Positions 18,832-31,899 of a stretch of DNA of 64,000 nt are shown here, in pieces. The DNA is from Chaetoderma sp. LZ-2023a (taxonomy: Eukaryota; Mollusca; Caudofoveata; Chaetodermatida; Chaetodermatidae). The stretch lies in assembly GCA_034401795.1 (NCBI GenBank), contig CM067366.1:81690891-81754890 (forward strand). Reading direction: 5' to 3'. Numbering within the stretch: the first letter of the stretch is position 1; every line of letters begins with the position of its first letter. A program made the position numbers and the translations under genes. Under the pieces are notes generated by a model. It saw only the letters and a list, made by a program, of their open reading frames with translations, was not told where the DNA came from and did not search any database.

Positions 18832-19172
18832 TTATATGACATAATAATCAACTACATGATGTGTAGAATGACATCACAATCAATGACATCATGAATGACG
18901 TAGATAAGTATGTCACAATTGCATAATTGAAGACGGACTATGCGTTGTTGTACAAATTTTATGTCTACTATTTAATAAATATCCTGTTGAATATTTCGAC
19001 ATAGGCAGCAACAGCACCCAGTCAAATTAGTTACAAAATATTCAACAATTTACCTGTAGTTTCAGGAAATTTATAGTCGGGGCATTCAGGGAATAATCAA
19101 TCCCAACATGGCGAATTATGGGTGGAGCTTAGCTAGAGTTGGGCGTGGCATAACTAAAACTGGAAAGGTCTA
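18832..19172. repeat. About 340-bp repeat with palindromic core
   Basis: This is the same layout as 21,828-22,172: TATATGACAT(A/C)ATAATCAA at the left, a palindromic core (ACTATTT..TAAA..CTGTTGAA to AATATTCAACA), and GGGTGGAGCTTAGCTA near the right end. The left palindrome arm is partly deleted. Confidence 0.7.
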
Positions 19173-19526
19173 TTACTATGTGGCCTAACTGACTCTGTTG
19201 CATTGTATGTTCACAAACAAGGTCAATAGAATCTCAGTAGCTGCGGTTTGAAAATTATGTCACACAGACCGATGTTTGCTATGCTTCGTACCTTAAGCCT
19301 ACAACACATGACAAATGTGTCTTTCATGCACATGGCTATCAGAATAATCATTTTAATTGAGGCAATGTAGCCTTGACCTTTGATCTTTTGACCCAAAATG
19401 TATCACACTTCTTTGGGATCCCATGGGCAACCTTCCATCCAAGTCCTAAGATCTGTCCAGTAAAACCAGTCATTGACAAATGTGTCTCGGGCATAGTTGG
19501 GGTTTTTTTTTTTATAGATTCATCAT
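19173..19526. other. Spacer, nothing recognised
   Basis: Contains no supported gene or RNA. Confidence 0.35.
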
Positions 19527-19753
19527 TTTAACCCTTTAACTCGCGCATTTGTTCAAGAAAATTTAAATTTTCTCAAAGAAAATGTCCATTTGCAGACCAA
19601 GAGAAAACTATTTTTGAAAATTTACCCTTGGAATGACCATTCCAGTGGTAAATTTTCCAAAATAGTCTTGTCTTGGTCTGCAAATGGACATTTCTCAAGG
19701 CCACTGCAGAAGCCGTTTTTGGCAGATATGAGATATGAGTGTTAAAGGGTTAA
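19527..19753. repeat. TTAA-type hairpin MITE
   Basis: TTAACCCTTTAACTCG to GTTAAAGGGTTAA; both arms are well preserved, and the central dyad is shortened. Confidence 0.75.
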
Positions 19754-20419
19754 GCTGCTCATCGTGGCTTTAACCTATTGAGCCAAAATTTATCACACAT
19801 CTTCAGGACTTCAATTGATTACTGGATACCAAACTCTCTTGAAACAACAGCACGAAATAAGCTTTTGTGACTGACTTACTGGTTGATTGACTGTCTAACT
19901 AAGGGACATGGCAGTTTATTGAGCAGCTACCCACATCTAAAAATCAGTTCTGCTCATGAAAGCGTTGGCAAAAAGTCATCTTGACTAACCAGCCATTAGT
20001 TTACGAAGTAGGGAGAAACTGTGATAAGACAAAATGAAATCGGCCAGGACATAGTTGGCTCCCCCTTCCATGCAACAAGGCAACTGATGTCTGATTCACC
20101 GTGTAGAAAAGCAGTGAATACGTTAATGCACCTGACCCAATGTCCATGGACATTGAAGTTATGGTCTGGAGGTTCAGCCTTATGATTATCAATTTATCTG
20201 TAGCATGATCGCTGACCATAAGGCACAAAACAATGTTAGTATCTGATTTTGATAAGGAGTCTAATCTGGCTGTTGAAAGACGACAAGATGAATCAGCTCG
20301 CTAAATCTTGGCTTGTTGGAAGAAGGAAAACTTTGGCTAGCCTATTCATGTGTTTACTTAGTTTCCGCGAGAAAATGTAGATGAAGACAATGTGATGCAA
20401 GGATTCGCCTCTCAATTGA

Positions 20420-20500
20420 TAGGCCAAGGGAATTTTAAAATTAGTATTTTTCACCTAGAATGACTAACTCCAGTGGTCAGTTTTCTAAAATACTCATCTC
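20420..20500. repeat. TTAA-type MITE fragment
   Basis: Only the AGTATTTTTCACC ... CAGTTTTCTAAAATACTC centre remains, next to the minisatellite. Confidence 0.35.
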
Positions 20501-20514
20501 TTGGCTAACACGGG

Positions 20515-21215
20515 GATGTTTCTTGACACTACAGTCAGGACCGCTATGGGTGGCTTGACTACTCGCTTAACCGCTATGACTGTCTTAACCATTATGGCTG
20601 GCTTGATCTCTATGGCTGTCTTACATTATGGCTGGTTTGACGTTTATTACTGGCTTGACCATTATGGCTGGCTTGACGTTTATTACTGGCTTGACCATTA
20701 TGGATGGCTTGACATTTATTACTGGCTTGACCATTATGGCTGGTTTGACGTTTATTACTAGCTTTACCATTATGACTGGTTTGACATTTATTACTGGCTT
20801 GACCATTATGGCTGGCTTGACGTTTATTACTGACTTGACCATTATGGCTGGCTTGATCGCTATGGCTGGCTTGACGTTTATTACTGGCTTGACCATTATG
20901 GCTGGCTTGACGTTTATTACTGGCTTGACCATTATGGCTGGCTTGACCATTATGGCTGGCTTGACGTTTATTACTGCCTTGACCATTATGGCTGGCTTGA
21001 TCGCTATGGCTGGCTTGACGTTTATTACTGGCTTGATTGCTATGGCTGGCATGATGTTTATTACTGGCTTGACCATTATGGCTGGCTTGACGTTTTATAC
21101 TGGCTTGACCGTTATGGCTGGCTTGACTGCTATGGCTGGCTTGACATTTATTATTCACTTGACCATTATGGTTGGCTTGACCGTTATGGCGGGCTTGACC
21201 ATTAATTGGTTAAAT
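20515..21215. repeat. 36-bp minisatellite (GGCTTGACCATTATGGCTGG)
   Basis: The unit is built from shorter GGCTTGAC-(N)7 blocks such as CATTATGGCTGGCTTGAC and GTTTATTACTGGCTTGAC, about 18 full units. The period is a multiple of three, so long frames run on both strands (for example 20,628-21,272 plus and 20,610-21,158 minus). They are repetitive and are not treated as genes. Confidence 0.9.
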
Positions 21216-21827
21216 GAAATTTTAAATCGACACAATAACACAGATCTTGATCTCGAGATAATTTTCATTTAATATCCATTTTTTCCCGCTTTTTTACATC
21301 ATTAATGCTACTGTAGGTAGACATCTTTTTTCTCATTATGTTTTTCTTCCTACAAGAGCTCAAGTCTTAATTTAATACAACTTGGGAATGTTTGATATTT
21401 TTTAAATATTTTCTCAAATCTTAGGCGTGTTGACATTATTTATTTGGTTAAGACATTGTTGACCAGGTTTCATACAGGTCATAGAATTCGTGGAGTCACG
21501 TAATCTGAGAATTTAGATTCATGGAAATTCCTTTGAAATCAACATGTTTTCTCATACTCATGTAAAATTTTAGATTCTCAGATTCCATAAATTTCCAGGA
21601 ATTCCATAGCCAGCAACATCTCTAAGTCAAATTAGTTTCAAAATGTTCAAATGAGTATTTGGTAAATTGAAATTGATTTTTTGTATCTGATCTTTCGGGT
21701 TCAAACAGATTTTTTGTATCCAATATGTTATCTATTGCATCTGTATGAGGACCATTATTTTTTTTCTTCAGTGTCTTGAAATGTTGTAATTTTGGACATG
21801 CAATGGATTAATCCAATCTGGCACTCC

Positions 21828-22172
21828 AGTATATGACATCATAATCAATTGCTTCACATGGAGGCTGATGTCACAATCAAAATGCATAATTATTGACGTA
21901 GCTATGTCAGTCATGAACCTTGAATAGTCTGTCAAGTGTATGAATTGTATGTCTCTACTATTTTATAAACATTCTGTTGAAAATTTTCAAACTACTTTGA
22001 AGCAACAGCGCCTAGTCAAATTAGTTTCAAAATAGTCAACAGGTTACCTGTATAGTTAGTTGCCTTGAAATTCGTATTCTGGGAAGTCAGGATTTAAAGT
22101 ATAAATCGACCATAACACACACTAAGCATGGGTGGAGCTTAGCTAAAAATTGGCGGGGCATAGCTAGAAATG
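21828..22172. repeat. About 345-bp repeat with palindromic core
   Basis: Second copy of the family at 18,832; core AATTTTCAAACTACTTTGAAG with GTCAAATTAGTTTCAAAATA, and right end GGGTGGAGCTTAGCTA. Confidence 0.7.
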
Positions 22173-22352
22173 GATCCCTCTGTTTTACAGTGTGAAATAA
22201 CTATGAGCCCTGAGTGACCCTGCTTTCTCAACAATGTCTCCCAAGTTTTCAAGCAATCCTCACACAGTTGTTTCTTCCTGAATACTGTTATGAACCATTA
22301 GTTCACTAAGCATGCCAATACCGGTGAGGCATTGCAGGCTTGTATTCTATTA

Positions 22353-22475
22353 AACCCTTTAACACTTAAATTGGTTCAAGAAGATTGCAATTATTTCATT
22401 CAAAATGTCCATTCGCAGACCAAGAGAGGACTATTTTTGAAAATTTACCACTGGAATGATTGGCTCGGTTTTCTT
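22353..22475. repeat. TTAA-type MITE arm interrupted by a LINE fragment
   Basis: AACCCTTTAACACTTAAATTG through ACCACTGGAATGATTGGCTC, then the sequence switches to the endonuclease fragment. Confidence 0.6.
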
Positions 22476-22800
22476 TTTGCGTAGTTATAGCCAGGTCAAT
22501 GAATGCAACGCGATCACTGACGTATCCAAAACTAATTACATGGTCCAAAACCGTTGGGTCAATTACGAAGACTAAACCTCTGTATGTGGCGTGTTTTTGC
22601 GTATGGCCTGCCTGTAGTTGTTGCTCTGAGTGTTTAGCTACTTTAGTCTTGAATGCATGCAATATCGATGTTATAGTGTTCACAGTCTGCACCTAAGGTT
22701 TGCCTCTGATGTTGCGCTTAGACCACGTACATTCCACGTAGCGGTAAGCTCCTGGGAAGATTGCGTCGTCCGAGAATGTCGAGCACAGTGTCTTGTTTGA
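22476..22800 (-). pseudogene. LINE apurinic endonuclease-like fragment
   Basis: The minus-strand frame 22,396-22,692 contains Arg-Gly-Leu-Val-Phe-Val-Ile-Asp-Pro and Tyr-Val-Ser-Asp-Arg-Val-Ala-Phe-Ile-Asp-Leu. These resemble the (V)GFV...SDR(I/V) block of APE-type endonuclease in RTE/CR1-like retrotransposons. Upstream minus-strand sequence to about 22,800 keeps traces of the Trp-Asn-Val-Arg-Gly-Leu start, in broken frames. No RT follows. The assignment is by motif only. Confidence 0.5.
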
Positions 22801-25779
22801 AGAAGGTTAGACATAATCAGAGTTGCCTCTGTATGCGGATATCAGCCCGCAATCCTTGATGACTTAGTTTCCCAGCAAAGTTGGTACTTATGGAGGAGAC
22901 TGGCGTGAAGGTGCCAAATTTGAATTTGTCAAATGGTGCCTTTTAATCAATCTTAGGCTGTTAAAACTAGAATGTTCCTTTACTAGTGCTTGGTCAGTGA
23001 TAGCAACATACAGTTGCTAGATTTTAAGCTGTGGCGAAGATTTGTGACCTTTTGACCTCTGCCGACCTCATTATAACACTGATTTGCATGTAAACTATAT
23101 ACAATCGTAGACGGTACTATAAGCAACATTTTTAGTGGTCGATCACCAATCTACAATGATTCTATCAAAAGATATGTCAGTTTTTTAATATCCCTACCCC
23201 TTAATACGGTCTACTTCACTGTGGGTATTAACTCTAATATAACCCATCAAAAACCATATTGAGTCCCAGTTTATCACATGTTAACATACATAATCTTAAA
23301 GAGGACATCTTAAGCTGTTAGAAAAATATAGTTTTGTCAATTAGTAGGGGTGTATCCAGGTGGGCCCCTCCAGCCCACGGACTAACATGCTCGAGAGTCT
23401 ATAGCCCTTAAAAGGATCTGCAGCCGCTAAAATGGATTGACACAGTTACCGCCCGAAGATGGAGACGGGATGAGGGGAGATGAACAGCAGACAAAGGACT
23501 GGACGACCATGTTTTTGTTGGCAGGCTTATGGTTGAGCCGCAATCAACATGCTCTGGAGAGATGCTGTTGGTCGTGTGGAGATGCTGCTGGTGTTGCTCG
23601 CTCACTGCTGTGTTCCTGGTAGCCCCTTGCCTATGATGCAATGACGCAGACGTGAAGACGAGGTGTTCAGCTCTGGAAACACGAAAATTGGACGCGGTAA
23701 TCATGGCTGACTTAGCTTTGCTCTTGCTGTGGATGCTGTAGCTCTGCTTTGATTGCCTTTGCCAGCGCTGGATCAAAGTTGTCGACGTGACTGTTAGGCC
23801 CCTTAATCCATAGACAGCGCCATTTGCCTTAATTTATTATTTCTAACAGCAACAGGTTATAATTTTAGGTTTTAACTCAGGATTTTCTCTTTACAAACAC
23901 TAGTTTTTAAGTTCAGTTTTTCCCGTTTCTTGTTTATTTAATTACATGTAATTATCTTAATTTGTTTACTTTTATTAGATAGAATTATTTTTCAGTATCA
24001 TTTCTTAATATTTTTTATTTCCAAATTTTTACCTCATTTCTGTTTTTAGATTTTATTCCATAGACTGTCAGCCACGCCATCCTCCCTCCGACAGAAATGA
24101 AGCGAAAGCATACAACACCTACATCCGACAATAACAGCTCATTATGCAGCATCAGGCAACACATACACCGCTAGCAACATCCTAATTTTGTATTATTTCA
24201 GTTTTAACTTTTATTTAGAACAAAAACCAGTTCGCAATTATATCTCAATGCCTCGCAAAGACTCACAACACGCTCTTCTATTCTGGTAGAATGGGCCCAA
24301 AGGTACTCCAGCAACGGCCCATAGGCCAAGTACAGGACTGTGCTATACATCGCCAACTACTCACACCTCGGTGGTGGGCGGCGTTAAGGCTTGCAATAGT
24401 ACAGTCTTGTGGGTCAACCATTCGAACATAGACTATATCTGTGGAGTTCAGACTTTAATTACTGACGCCAGCTATCGGACTTCATTGTTCATTTTCAACA
24501 AATAATTCTACCAGTTCCTTCATACGGGCTTAGACTATTTTCCGTGGTGCAGTGATATTCCTTGCGCCAGCTGCCAGCTAAAAGGCTACGGCCATGTTCT
24601 CACTAGAGGGTTAATCCGGAATAACGCCATACCTCACTATGGCGGTACACTGGTTATGTCTCTAGTGAGAACACGGCCTTAGTCTATTTTCCAAACGTCT
24701 ATCAAAGACCAGAAACTATATAGTGGTTTGCCCATCGGTGTTCGCTACCCACACTATCGTGGTGGGTAGCACTAGGAACTAGTGTAATGCACAAATTCTG
24801 TCTTTAGGCAAATTTTGGTCATACTAGCGTGTGCAGGAGTATACCTGCACCAGAGCAGTAACCTTCTTACAACTTAAATCCTCGTATACTTTGAAGATTA
24901 GATCGTTTGACATAGGAAATATTAGTGGCGTGTGCAGGAATACTTCTACTATACAACAAACGCCAGCAATTAGTGCTTAATAGATTACTTGCACTTTTAA
25001 ATTCTTAGGAAAAAGTGAGCACAATTTCTGATAGGACAGTTAATTTTCATACATTTACACCACAAGTACACAAGTCTAGCATGCACCATCACCATCTGCA
25101 TTCACCACAAACGTCAAAGCTATTAGTGCACTATACACATCTTCTGCACACACACACACCATCCGCAGACTACCCTAGGTTGCAGGGATGGCAAACGCAA
25201 ATATGCATTATATGCCATTGACACCAATTGTCACCAAGCGATACAAGCCTGTCTGCATTCACACTTGGCTCGCACATAACACTAACAGAATTCATGGATG
25301 GGAACTTAGAAAATCTTGTCGATGGCACAGACGATGGCACCAGGACCGTAAGGTTCACTGGTACCACTTCATCTCTCCCTGACATGGAAAGCGGCGATGA
25401 GTCAGAGAGGGAAGCTGGGAGTTTTACTCTCAACGTCTTGCACTCTTGTGCTTTCTGTAACAATTTGCTACACCAACAGCTGGATAGATCTCATACAGTC
25501 TTCATACTCTCGCATGGGGCTTCTGGCCCATTGAGCAGCCCAGATATATAATAATTAAAGGGACGTGCACATGGCTGCTGCGCAAGCAGCGAACATAGAT
25601 ACTCTGGAGGAAACGCCTAGCAATCTTACGCTCACACATAGTCGTGATGTATCTCATGTAGTCGCCAACGACAGTCTCGTGCAGGAATTACAAAGGCAAA
25701 TTAGAGAACAAGCACAAGAACAAACAGCATGAATGTCGAGAGCAGAGGCCCTCGTGGTACAAATGGGTGGACATCTCAC
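22801..25779. other. Unassigned region with short frames
   Basis: Contains several short frames without recognised domains (23,408-23,776 minus; 25,228-25,551 plus, acidic and Ser/Thr-rich; 25,571-25,732 plus, Gln/Glu-rich coiled-coil-like). The last two are adjacent and could be remnants of a retroelement 5' region; nothing confirms this. Confidence 0.35.
24589..24680. repeat. Short inverted-repeat element (about 90 bp)
   Basis: Ends CGGCCATGTTCTCACTAGAG and CTCTAGTGAGAACACGGCC are inverted copies; the interior contains CATACCTCACTATGGCGG. MITE-like. Confidence 0.55.
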
Positions 25780-26115
25780 AAATCAAATCAAATCAAAGAT
25801 TATTTATTTGACAGTAACATGTTTTTACATAACTGAGTCCAGGTTGTCCGCCGAAGACATACCCTATAGTTTTGGCGTACACCTTACATATAGAGACAGA
25901 ACAGTAACAATACAGACAACAGAGAGAGTTAGATGCCAGGATATACATTGCATTTAGGAGATAGTATTATAAAACACCTGGGAAGGGTGCGGGTGGGGTG
26001 GGGGTGGGTGGGAAAGCTATGCCGGTGTTATATTTACCAGCTCGTCCAGTAGTTTTAATGTAATATTCAGTAGCAGTATTGATAGTGGTAATGGCAATTG
26101 GGTTCATCCAGTAGC

Positions 26116-26176
<61 letters not shown>

Positions 26177-26855
26177 ACGGTGGTGGTGATAGTAGTAGTA
26201 GTAGTTTCAGTGGCAGTAGTACTGTTGGTGGTGGATATTTTGTGTGGTGTTGGTAATGTTATTTATGCGAGTCCTAGTATGTGTCGATTATGTAATCTTT
26301 GTTTTGTTTTCTTGAATGATTTTGCTGTTAAAGTTTTGTCGTGTGTTACCTGTTTTGTACTGTTCCATAATTTGATGGCTGCAATAGATATTCTGTTTTC
26401 CCTATTTCTGTTCGTGCATATTCAACGTGTAGATTATGTCTTGTTCTTGTGTCATGTTGGTGAATGCTGATGTTGTGTGTGAAGTATGGAGGTGATGGAT
26501 TTGGGTAGGGCATTGCGATGAAAGTCTAACAATAGTAAGCATTTGTGATTTTTCGACATCTGAGTTTAAGAAGATTTTTTTCAGTTTTAAAAATGCTCTG
26601 GCCCTCTGCTGGATTAGCAAATAGTTTAATGGTTTTTTCTGGAGACTGACGTTTTGATTATTTATTTTTGTGCGTGTTAGTCCAAACAGAATTGGAGTAT
26701 GTGAGATGTGAGAGGATCAAGGTGCTGTACAGTGTTTTAACAGTGTCGTGTGTCATATATGGTTTTAGTCTTTGGATGCCACCCATGCCTCTTGCTACTT
26801 TGGCAGTTACTGTGTCAATCTGTTTACACCAAGTCAGGTTTTTATCTAAATATAC

Positions 26856-27221
26856 TCATAAAAACTTAGCGAAAGGGGCTTCTTCAATTTCTTTTTTGTT
26901 AGCATAAATGTTTGGAATATCTTTATTTAATAGTTCTCTGGATTTTGAAAATAGCATATTGTTGGTTTTATCGACATTTATTGATAGCTTATTCAGCGAA
27001 AAACAGTTAGTAATTTTCTCCATTTCCTCATATGCCTTTTCATATAATGTAATTATGCCTTCGTCACAACATAAGGCATTGATGTCATCAGCAAATAGTA
27101 TTAGTGACATGTGTTTGCAAGTAGTGGGTATGTCATTCATGTGCAACAGGAACAGCAGAGGGCCCTGAGGAACACTGCTGGTTAGTCTCCTATTTTCTGA
27201 GCTAGTTGAATTAAATTGCAC
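26856..27221 (-). pseudogene. Reverse transcriptase core fragment of LINE family 1
   Basis: Contains Ser-Val-Pro-Gln-Gly-Pro-Leu-Leu (RT motif 4/B region) and Leu-Ile-Leu-Phe-Ala-Asp-Asp-Ile-Asn-Ala (the catalytic FADD motif). The downstream Asn-Val-Asp-Lys-Thr-Asn-Asn-Met-Leu-Phe motif is typical of non-LTR RTs. It is cut off by frameshifts at both sides. Confidence 0.75.
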
Positions 27222-27876
27222 ACATTGCGTTCTGTCGCTTAAGTAGCTGTGAAACCAGAAGAGTGCACTTCTCCTGATTCAATAATAGGCAAGTTTGTCT
27301 AGTAGAATTTTGTGGTTGATGGTGTCATAGGATTTCGACAGGTCCAAAATGATGCCTATTATATGTTCTTTCTTATCAGTTGTGGTTTATACAAGATTGA
27401 TTTGTCTAGGTAGTTTGTAAGCCCATTCATTATGCATAAGGCGTTCCAGTAATTTGGAAAAAGTGGAAGTATTAAGACAGGTCTGTAATTTGTGAAATCA
27501 GATGAATCTTTTGCTTTGTATATACACGTTACTCGTGCAGATTTTATTTTTGATGGGAAAATGCCTTGTGTTGGAGATAATTTGCATATGTAATTGAGTT
27601 CTGTTAGTAAGTCTATTATGCAGTGCTTGAAAATTTTCCATTTGAAATTATCAAGGCCAGGACTTTGTAGGTTTACGTGTGTTCAGAATGTTAAAACTTT
27701 CTTCATTGCTGACCTGTTTAACGAAAAAAGAAGATTGGTAGCTGCCTGGCAGGTAATCACTGTATTTCTTTCCGGACATTGGTTTTATTAACACAATAAT
27801 CATGGAACCCGTTTGCAATTTCCTAACACCAGTTATAATTTTGTTGTTGAAATGAAATTGTGTCTGCTGCGCTTTG

Positions 27877-28125
27877 TCAATATTTTTTATTCAAAAGTGA
27901 TTTAATTATTGTCCATGTTTCATATATGTCATTTTTAGATTGTTCAAATTTATTTTGGTAGTAGTTTTTAGCTGTTATTATTTGGTCAAGTTTGTTTCTG
28001 TAGTTCTTAAATTTCTGTTCGTGACAGGCAGTTATCAATCCATTTGTGAGCCAGGGTTTGCAGATTTGTGCTGAGATATTTTCTTTTCCTTCATAGGGAA
28101 GCTGTGTTAAAAAATGCGGGTGCAA
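27877..28125 (-). pseudogene. Pre-RT region of LINE family 1
   Basis: An 82-codon frame with Pro-Trp-Leu-Thr-Asn-Gly-Leu-Ile, the usual linker between endonuclease and RT in CR1/Jockey LINEs, followed by a Lys/Asn-rich helix. Confidence 0.55.
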
Positions 28126-29200
28126 ATGTTATGAAACTTGGAGTAGGTATCTTCACGGAACTGAATATCTGTGGCAGTATTCCAATTTACCTCAGACATG
28201 GGTTTGTTTTGTTTTTTTCAATATTGTCCTGACTGAATTCTGTGCACTTAATTTATTTTTCATGCATGAATGGTATTTGAGAATTTCTGGTGTTTTTCAA
28301 GGTGATAGATTGGTAAGTGATCTGAGGTGTTTGTTACTAAAATTCCTACCTTCGTGTTATTACTGGCATTAATGATATTACAGAATATGTCACCAATAAT
28401 TGTGGCCCAAAATTCACCCATTCTAGTTGGTTTGGTTATGATTGGATAGAAAGAGTGAGCAGTTAATAAGTTTGTAAAAATATTTTGTTTGGAAGCTGTG
28501 CTGTATCATCAGGTTAATATGTATGAGGCAGACTGTTTTATTTTATTTTTGAATTGATTCCAAGGTTTTGACAAATAATTCAATACATTTTTCCTTATTG
28601 CCACTGGGTGATCTGTAGATTGTTGCAATAATTTAGTTTTTTCCTTTGGTGGTTTGGATTTCGATGAAGACTGATTCAATGTTTTCTTCTATAATGGAAA
28701 GATCATCACGCTTAATGCATTGGATATTGTAGTGTCTTTAATATACATGCCTACACCATGTCTATTGCTGGTGCTTATGTGTGTTTTCTATGAAGGTGTA
28801 GTTATTAATATTTATCAGGTTAGTAGGTGAATTTGCATATATGAATGTCTGAGTAATTCCAATAATGACAAATCTACGTGCACTGAGATCTAGGCGACAA
28901 TGTAACCTGCCAATGTTCTTCAGGGGCGATTGCATATTGATAAATAGGAGTGAACAGTTTATATGTTCCTTGTGTTGTATAAGGTTGTCATTGAATGTCT
29001 GTTGTAGGATGTAGTCACAAGTGGGTGAAGCTGTGCTAAGGTCGTGTCTAGTGTCAGGTTGGTCGTATGGGATGTGTTTAGTTCAAATGGGTTCAGGGTA
29101 GTTGTGTTAATATCATGTCTTGTGTCAGTCTGGTCGGACAAATGGTTCAGGGTAGTTGTGTTACTATCATATCTTGTGTCAGTCTGGTCGGACAATAGGC

Positions 29201-30873
29201 CTAACAGCCTTTACTGTCGTACCATACTAACAGATGATGATGATGATGATGATGAAACAGATGTTCCTAGGTCAGTTTCGTGTTGGGTAGGTACATGTAT
29301 GTTGCAATATGGAGTTAAAACGGCAAGCATGTAGTCTGTCTTGTCATCATAGTGATTGTATGGCGAGAGTGATTTGTTGCAGTTAGTGGTGGGTGGGAGT
29401 AGATATATCAATATAAAGATTTTGCAGTTGAGCCCGCTAACCAAGAACCAATTAACCTGTTCATGTCGTCCGCTACAACATTGTTCTAGGTTATTTAGGT
29501 TTCAACATACCGGTACTGCCGATAGCAGAAGAAAATATTCAAGTGAGAACACGGAAATAGAACCACAATCCTCATCTGCTACGGAGACACTGTCATGGTC
29601 CACTTATAGAGGGGCACCGCATATAACAGACAAAGGGACAATCTGTTCAGCTTTCTGTTTGTAGAAACTCGCTTATTAGTAACCATACCATACTTAAAAC
29701 ATGAGACAAGTATTCACACACCATATATCACAGCCATCAGCACATACCCGTAAGGTAAGAAATGTGCTTACTCCATTAATTACTCGCAATGGAACACGAT
29801 ATTCATCATAAACGCTGATGAGTGTAACCAAACAAAGTATGAAATGGCAAAATATCCCAATTATCCATCTAGGCATTTCTAAAACTATTGGAAGACTATG
29901 CCCTGAATCGATAGGTTACATGGCTTGTTGACACCGAAGCACAACAATGTAATAATCGAGGTTGTTGGTTACAAAAAAACCCAAAATAAAGGTTTTGCAA
30001 AAACAACAAATTTTTGCGCTTTAACGATACAGCAGTGACGATTACACATAACCAATCAACATTTCAAAAACTGGTTATGTAATAGAACACTAAATTGATT
30101 GCTGATGGGTTTTTAAAAATAAATACTATGACAAATTACAGAACTTGTCTGTGCCAAATATCGATACTCTCTTCATTGATGCCAGCAAACAAGCATTAAT
30201 GGCTCAAATTCAACATCTGTGCCAGCGATTGATTGTGGAACACAACTTTTGACTGTTATTTGTCATAAATAATTAACAGACTTAATTAGTGGCTGCACTA
30301 GCAGCAAGTAAATTCTCCAAAGAGAAATTATTGTGATGTAACAGGGTGTTTTTGTAAGAAGACAAAATGGTATAACAATGACAGTCAATGCCATCAATAG
30401 CAACATTCAATTGGTTGAGCTCACGAATAATGCCTTCAGGAACAGTGTTTTGATAACACATATTGGCCTTTACAAATCAATCGCCAATTCCCAGAGCATT
30501 GTATTTTTTAGAATACAATTTTGCAAATTTGTCCCTAACAAGCTTGAGGTTTTCATAATGCATACATCATTTTCCACAGTGTTGATTAATGCCACACTGG
30601 AAGTAGGAATTTGAAGTCACATTGAATGAACATTACTCGGATTTAGTGTTTGAAGTGTGCGTTTTAATAGAATGTATTTACTTTATAGGATATTTTGACC
30701 ATGCTCAATTACGAGGATTACCTGATAAATATGCACTCTCGACTGCAGAAAGTGTGAAAACATCTGGAGATTAACTAAGCAATTCCTTCAATCACTGATT
30801 AACTTAAAATTGATGAATAATTTGATGAACACATATATTCCTTTTGTATTAAAGAACAACAAATCGATCAAAG
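29201..30873. other. Spacer, no gene seen
   Basis: Short (GAT)n near 29,233-29,255 and scattered short frames only. Confidence 0.4.
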
Positions 30874-30874
30874 C

Positions 30875-30888
30875 TCTCTCTCTCTCTC

Positions 30889-30967
<79 letters not shown>
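30875..30967. repeat. (CT)n microsatellite
   Basis: About 46 CT units with one CCCT interruption. Confidence 0.95.
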
Positions 30968-30970
<3 letters not shown>

Positions 30971-31109
30971 GACAGTTTGACCGTAACTGTGGTGACATCA
31001 CCTGTTTCTCTCATTTTTTATTTTAATTTCCTTCGTGTTTCTGTGTGTGTTGGCTAAATAAAAAATACTTCTAAGAGGGATAGCGATTATTACCATTAAC
31101 TAAAAAAAG

Positions 31110-31510
31110 TGAGAGAATACTGTGGGGACGGTCCCCACACAGGGCGGGGACCTAGTGAGAGAGTCCGCACAAATGCGCCTCTGATTGGCAGTTCACGCAG
31201 TAGCAACAGTATGTGGATGGGAGATTACACCGCCGCCTAGTCTGCGCACGTGAGTGTTTATCATATCACGTGTTCGTATGCCTCGTGCAATATTTTTTTT
31301 ACATGAAAGTGTGCGAAAATTTTGTGGGGACATTTCAATGTGAGAGAAGGTGAGAGAAATGAAAAAACGTGAAAAAATGGGAAAACATGCATCGTGGGGA
31401 CACAAATTCTAAATATATTTTTTGGACATTTCACGCTTATCCCGATCGTTTGAGCTACCGTAATTGTGGGGATGGGGCATTGTCCCCACAATCCAAGCAT
31501 GTCCCCAGAG
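31110..31510. repeat. GTGGGGAC-rich segment
   Basis: GTGGGGAC or its complement GTCCCCAC occurs repeatedly (around 31,123; 31,131; 31,325; 31,396; 31,483), one pair forming the hairpin GTGGGGACGGTCCCCAC. No gene is recognised. Confidence 0.5.
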
Positions 31511-31511
31511 T

Positions 31512-31513
<2 letters not shown>

Positions 31514-31579
<66 letters not shown>

Positions 31580-31671
31580 GCAAACGCACACGCACACGCA
31601 CACACACACACACACACACACTTTCATCAGGAAGTATACCTACCTATATCATGATCCCTCCATTTGTTGAT

Positions 31672-31745
<74 letters not shown>
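31514..31745. repeat. Compound (CT)n-(CA)n and (GA)n microsatellites
   Basis: (CT)n at 31,514-31,564, CA-rich with CG variants to 31,620, then (GA)n at 31,676-31,745. The long frames here are simple-sequence artefacts. Confidence 0.95.
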
Positions 31746-31749
<4 letters not shown>

Positions 31750-31899
31750 CGAGAGAGCGTTTAGGGAAGAACTTACAGACGCAAGATAACAGCTAGACTA
31801 ATAAAAGGTGCTTAGACACACTTGGTACATAAGACTTACACACGCACTTAATGCCTAGGTCTACCCACTCCATTATGTATGTTAACTTAATACATCGTC

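Larger units (their letters stand above)
25780..29200 (-). mobile_element. Degraded LINE of the CR1/Jockey group (family 1)
   Basis: The minus strand reads N-terminal sequence, traces of an endonuclease domain (about 28,200-28,900), a pre-RT region (27,877-28,125), RT (26,856-27,221 and neighbours), then a 3' region with (AGT)n at 26,113-26,170. It ends in a repeated GATTT tail at 25,783-25,800. Frames are broken throughout. A second, better copy of the family is at 60,540-63,090, and a 3' fragment lies at 55,590-55,735. Confidence 0.75.

Noticed and set aside
20610-21272. Long frames on both strands as repeat proteins
   Set aside because: They come from a minisatellite with a period divisible by three; composition is explained by the DNA repeat.
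31409-31680. Frames of Ser-Leu, Thr-His, Val-Cys or Glu-Arg repeats
   Set aside because: Translations of (CT)n, (CA)n and (GA)n microsatellites.
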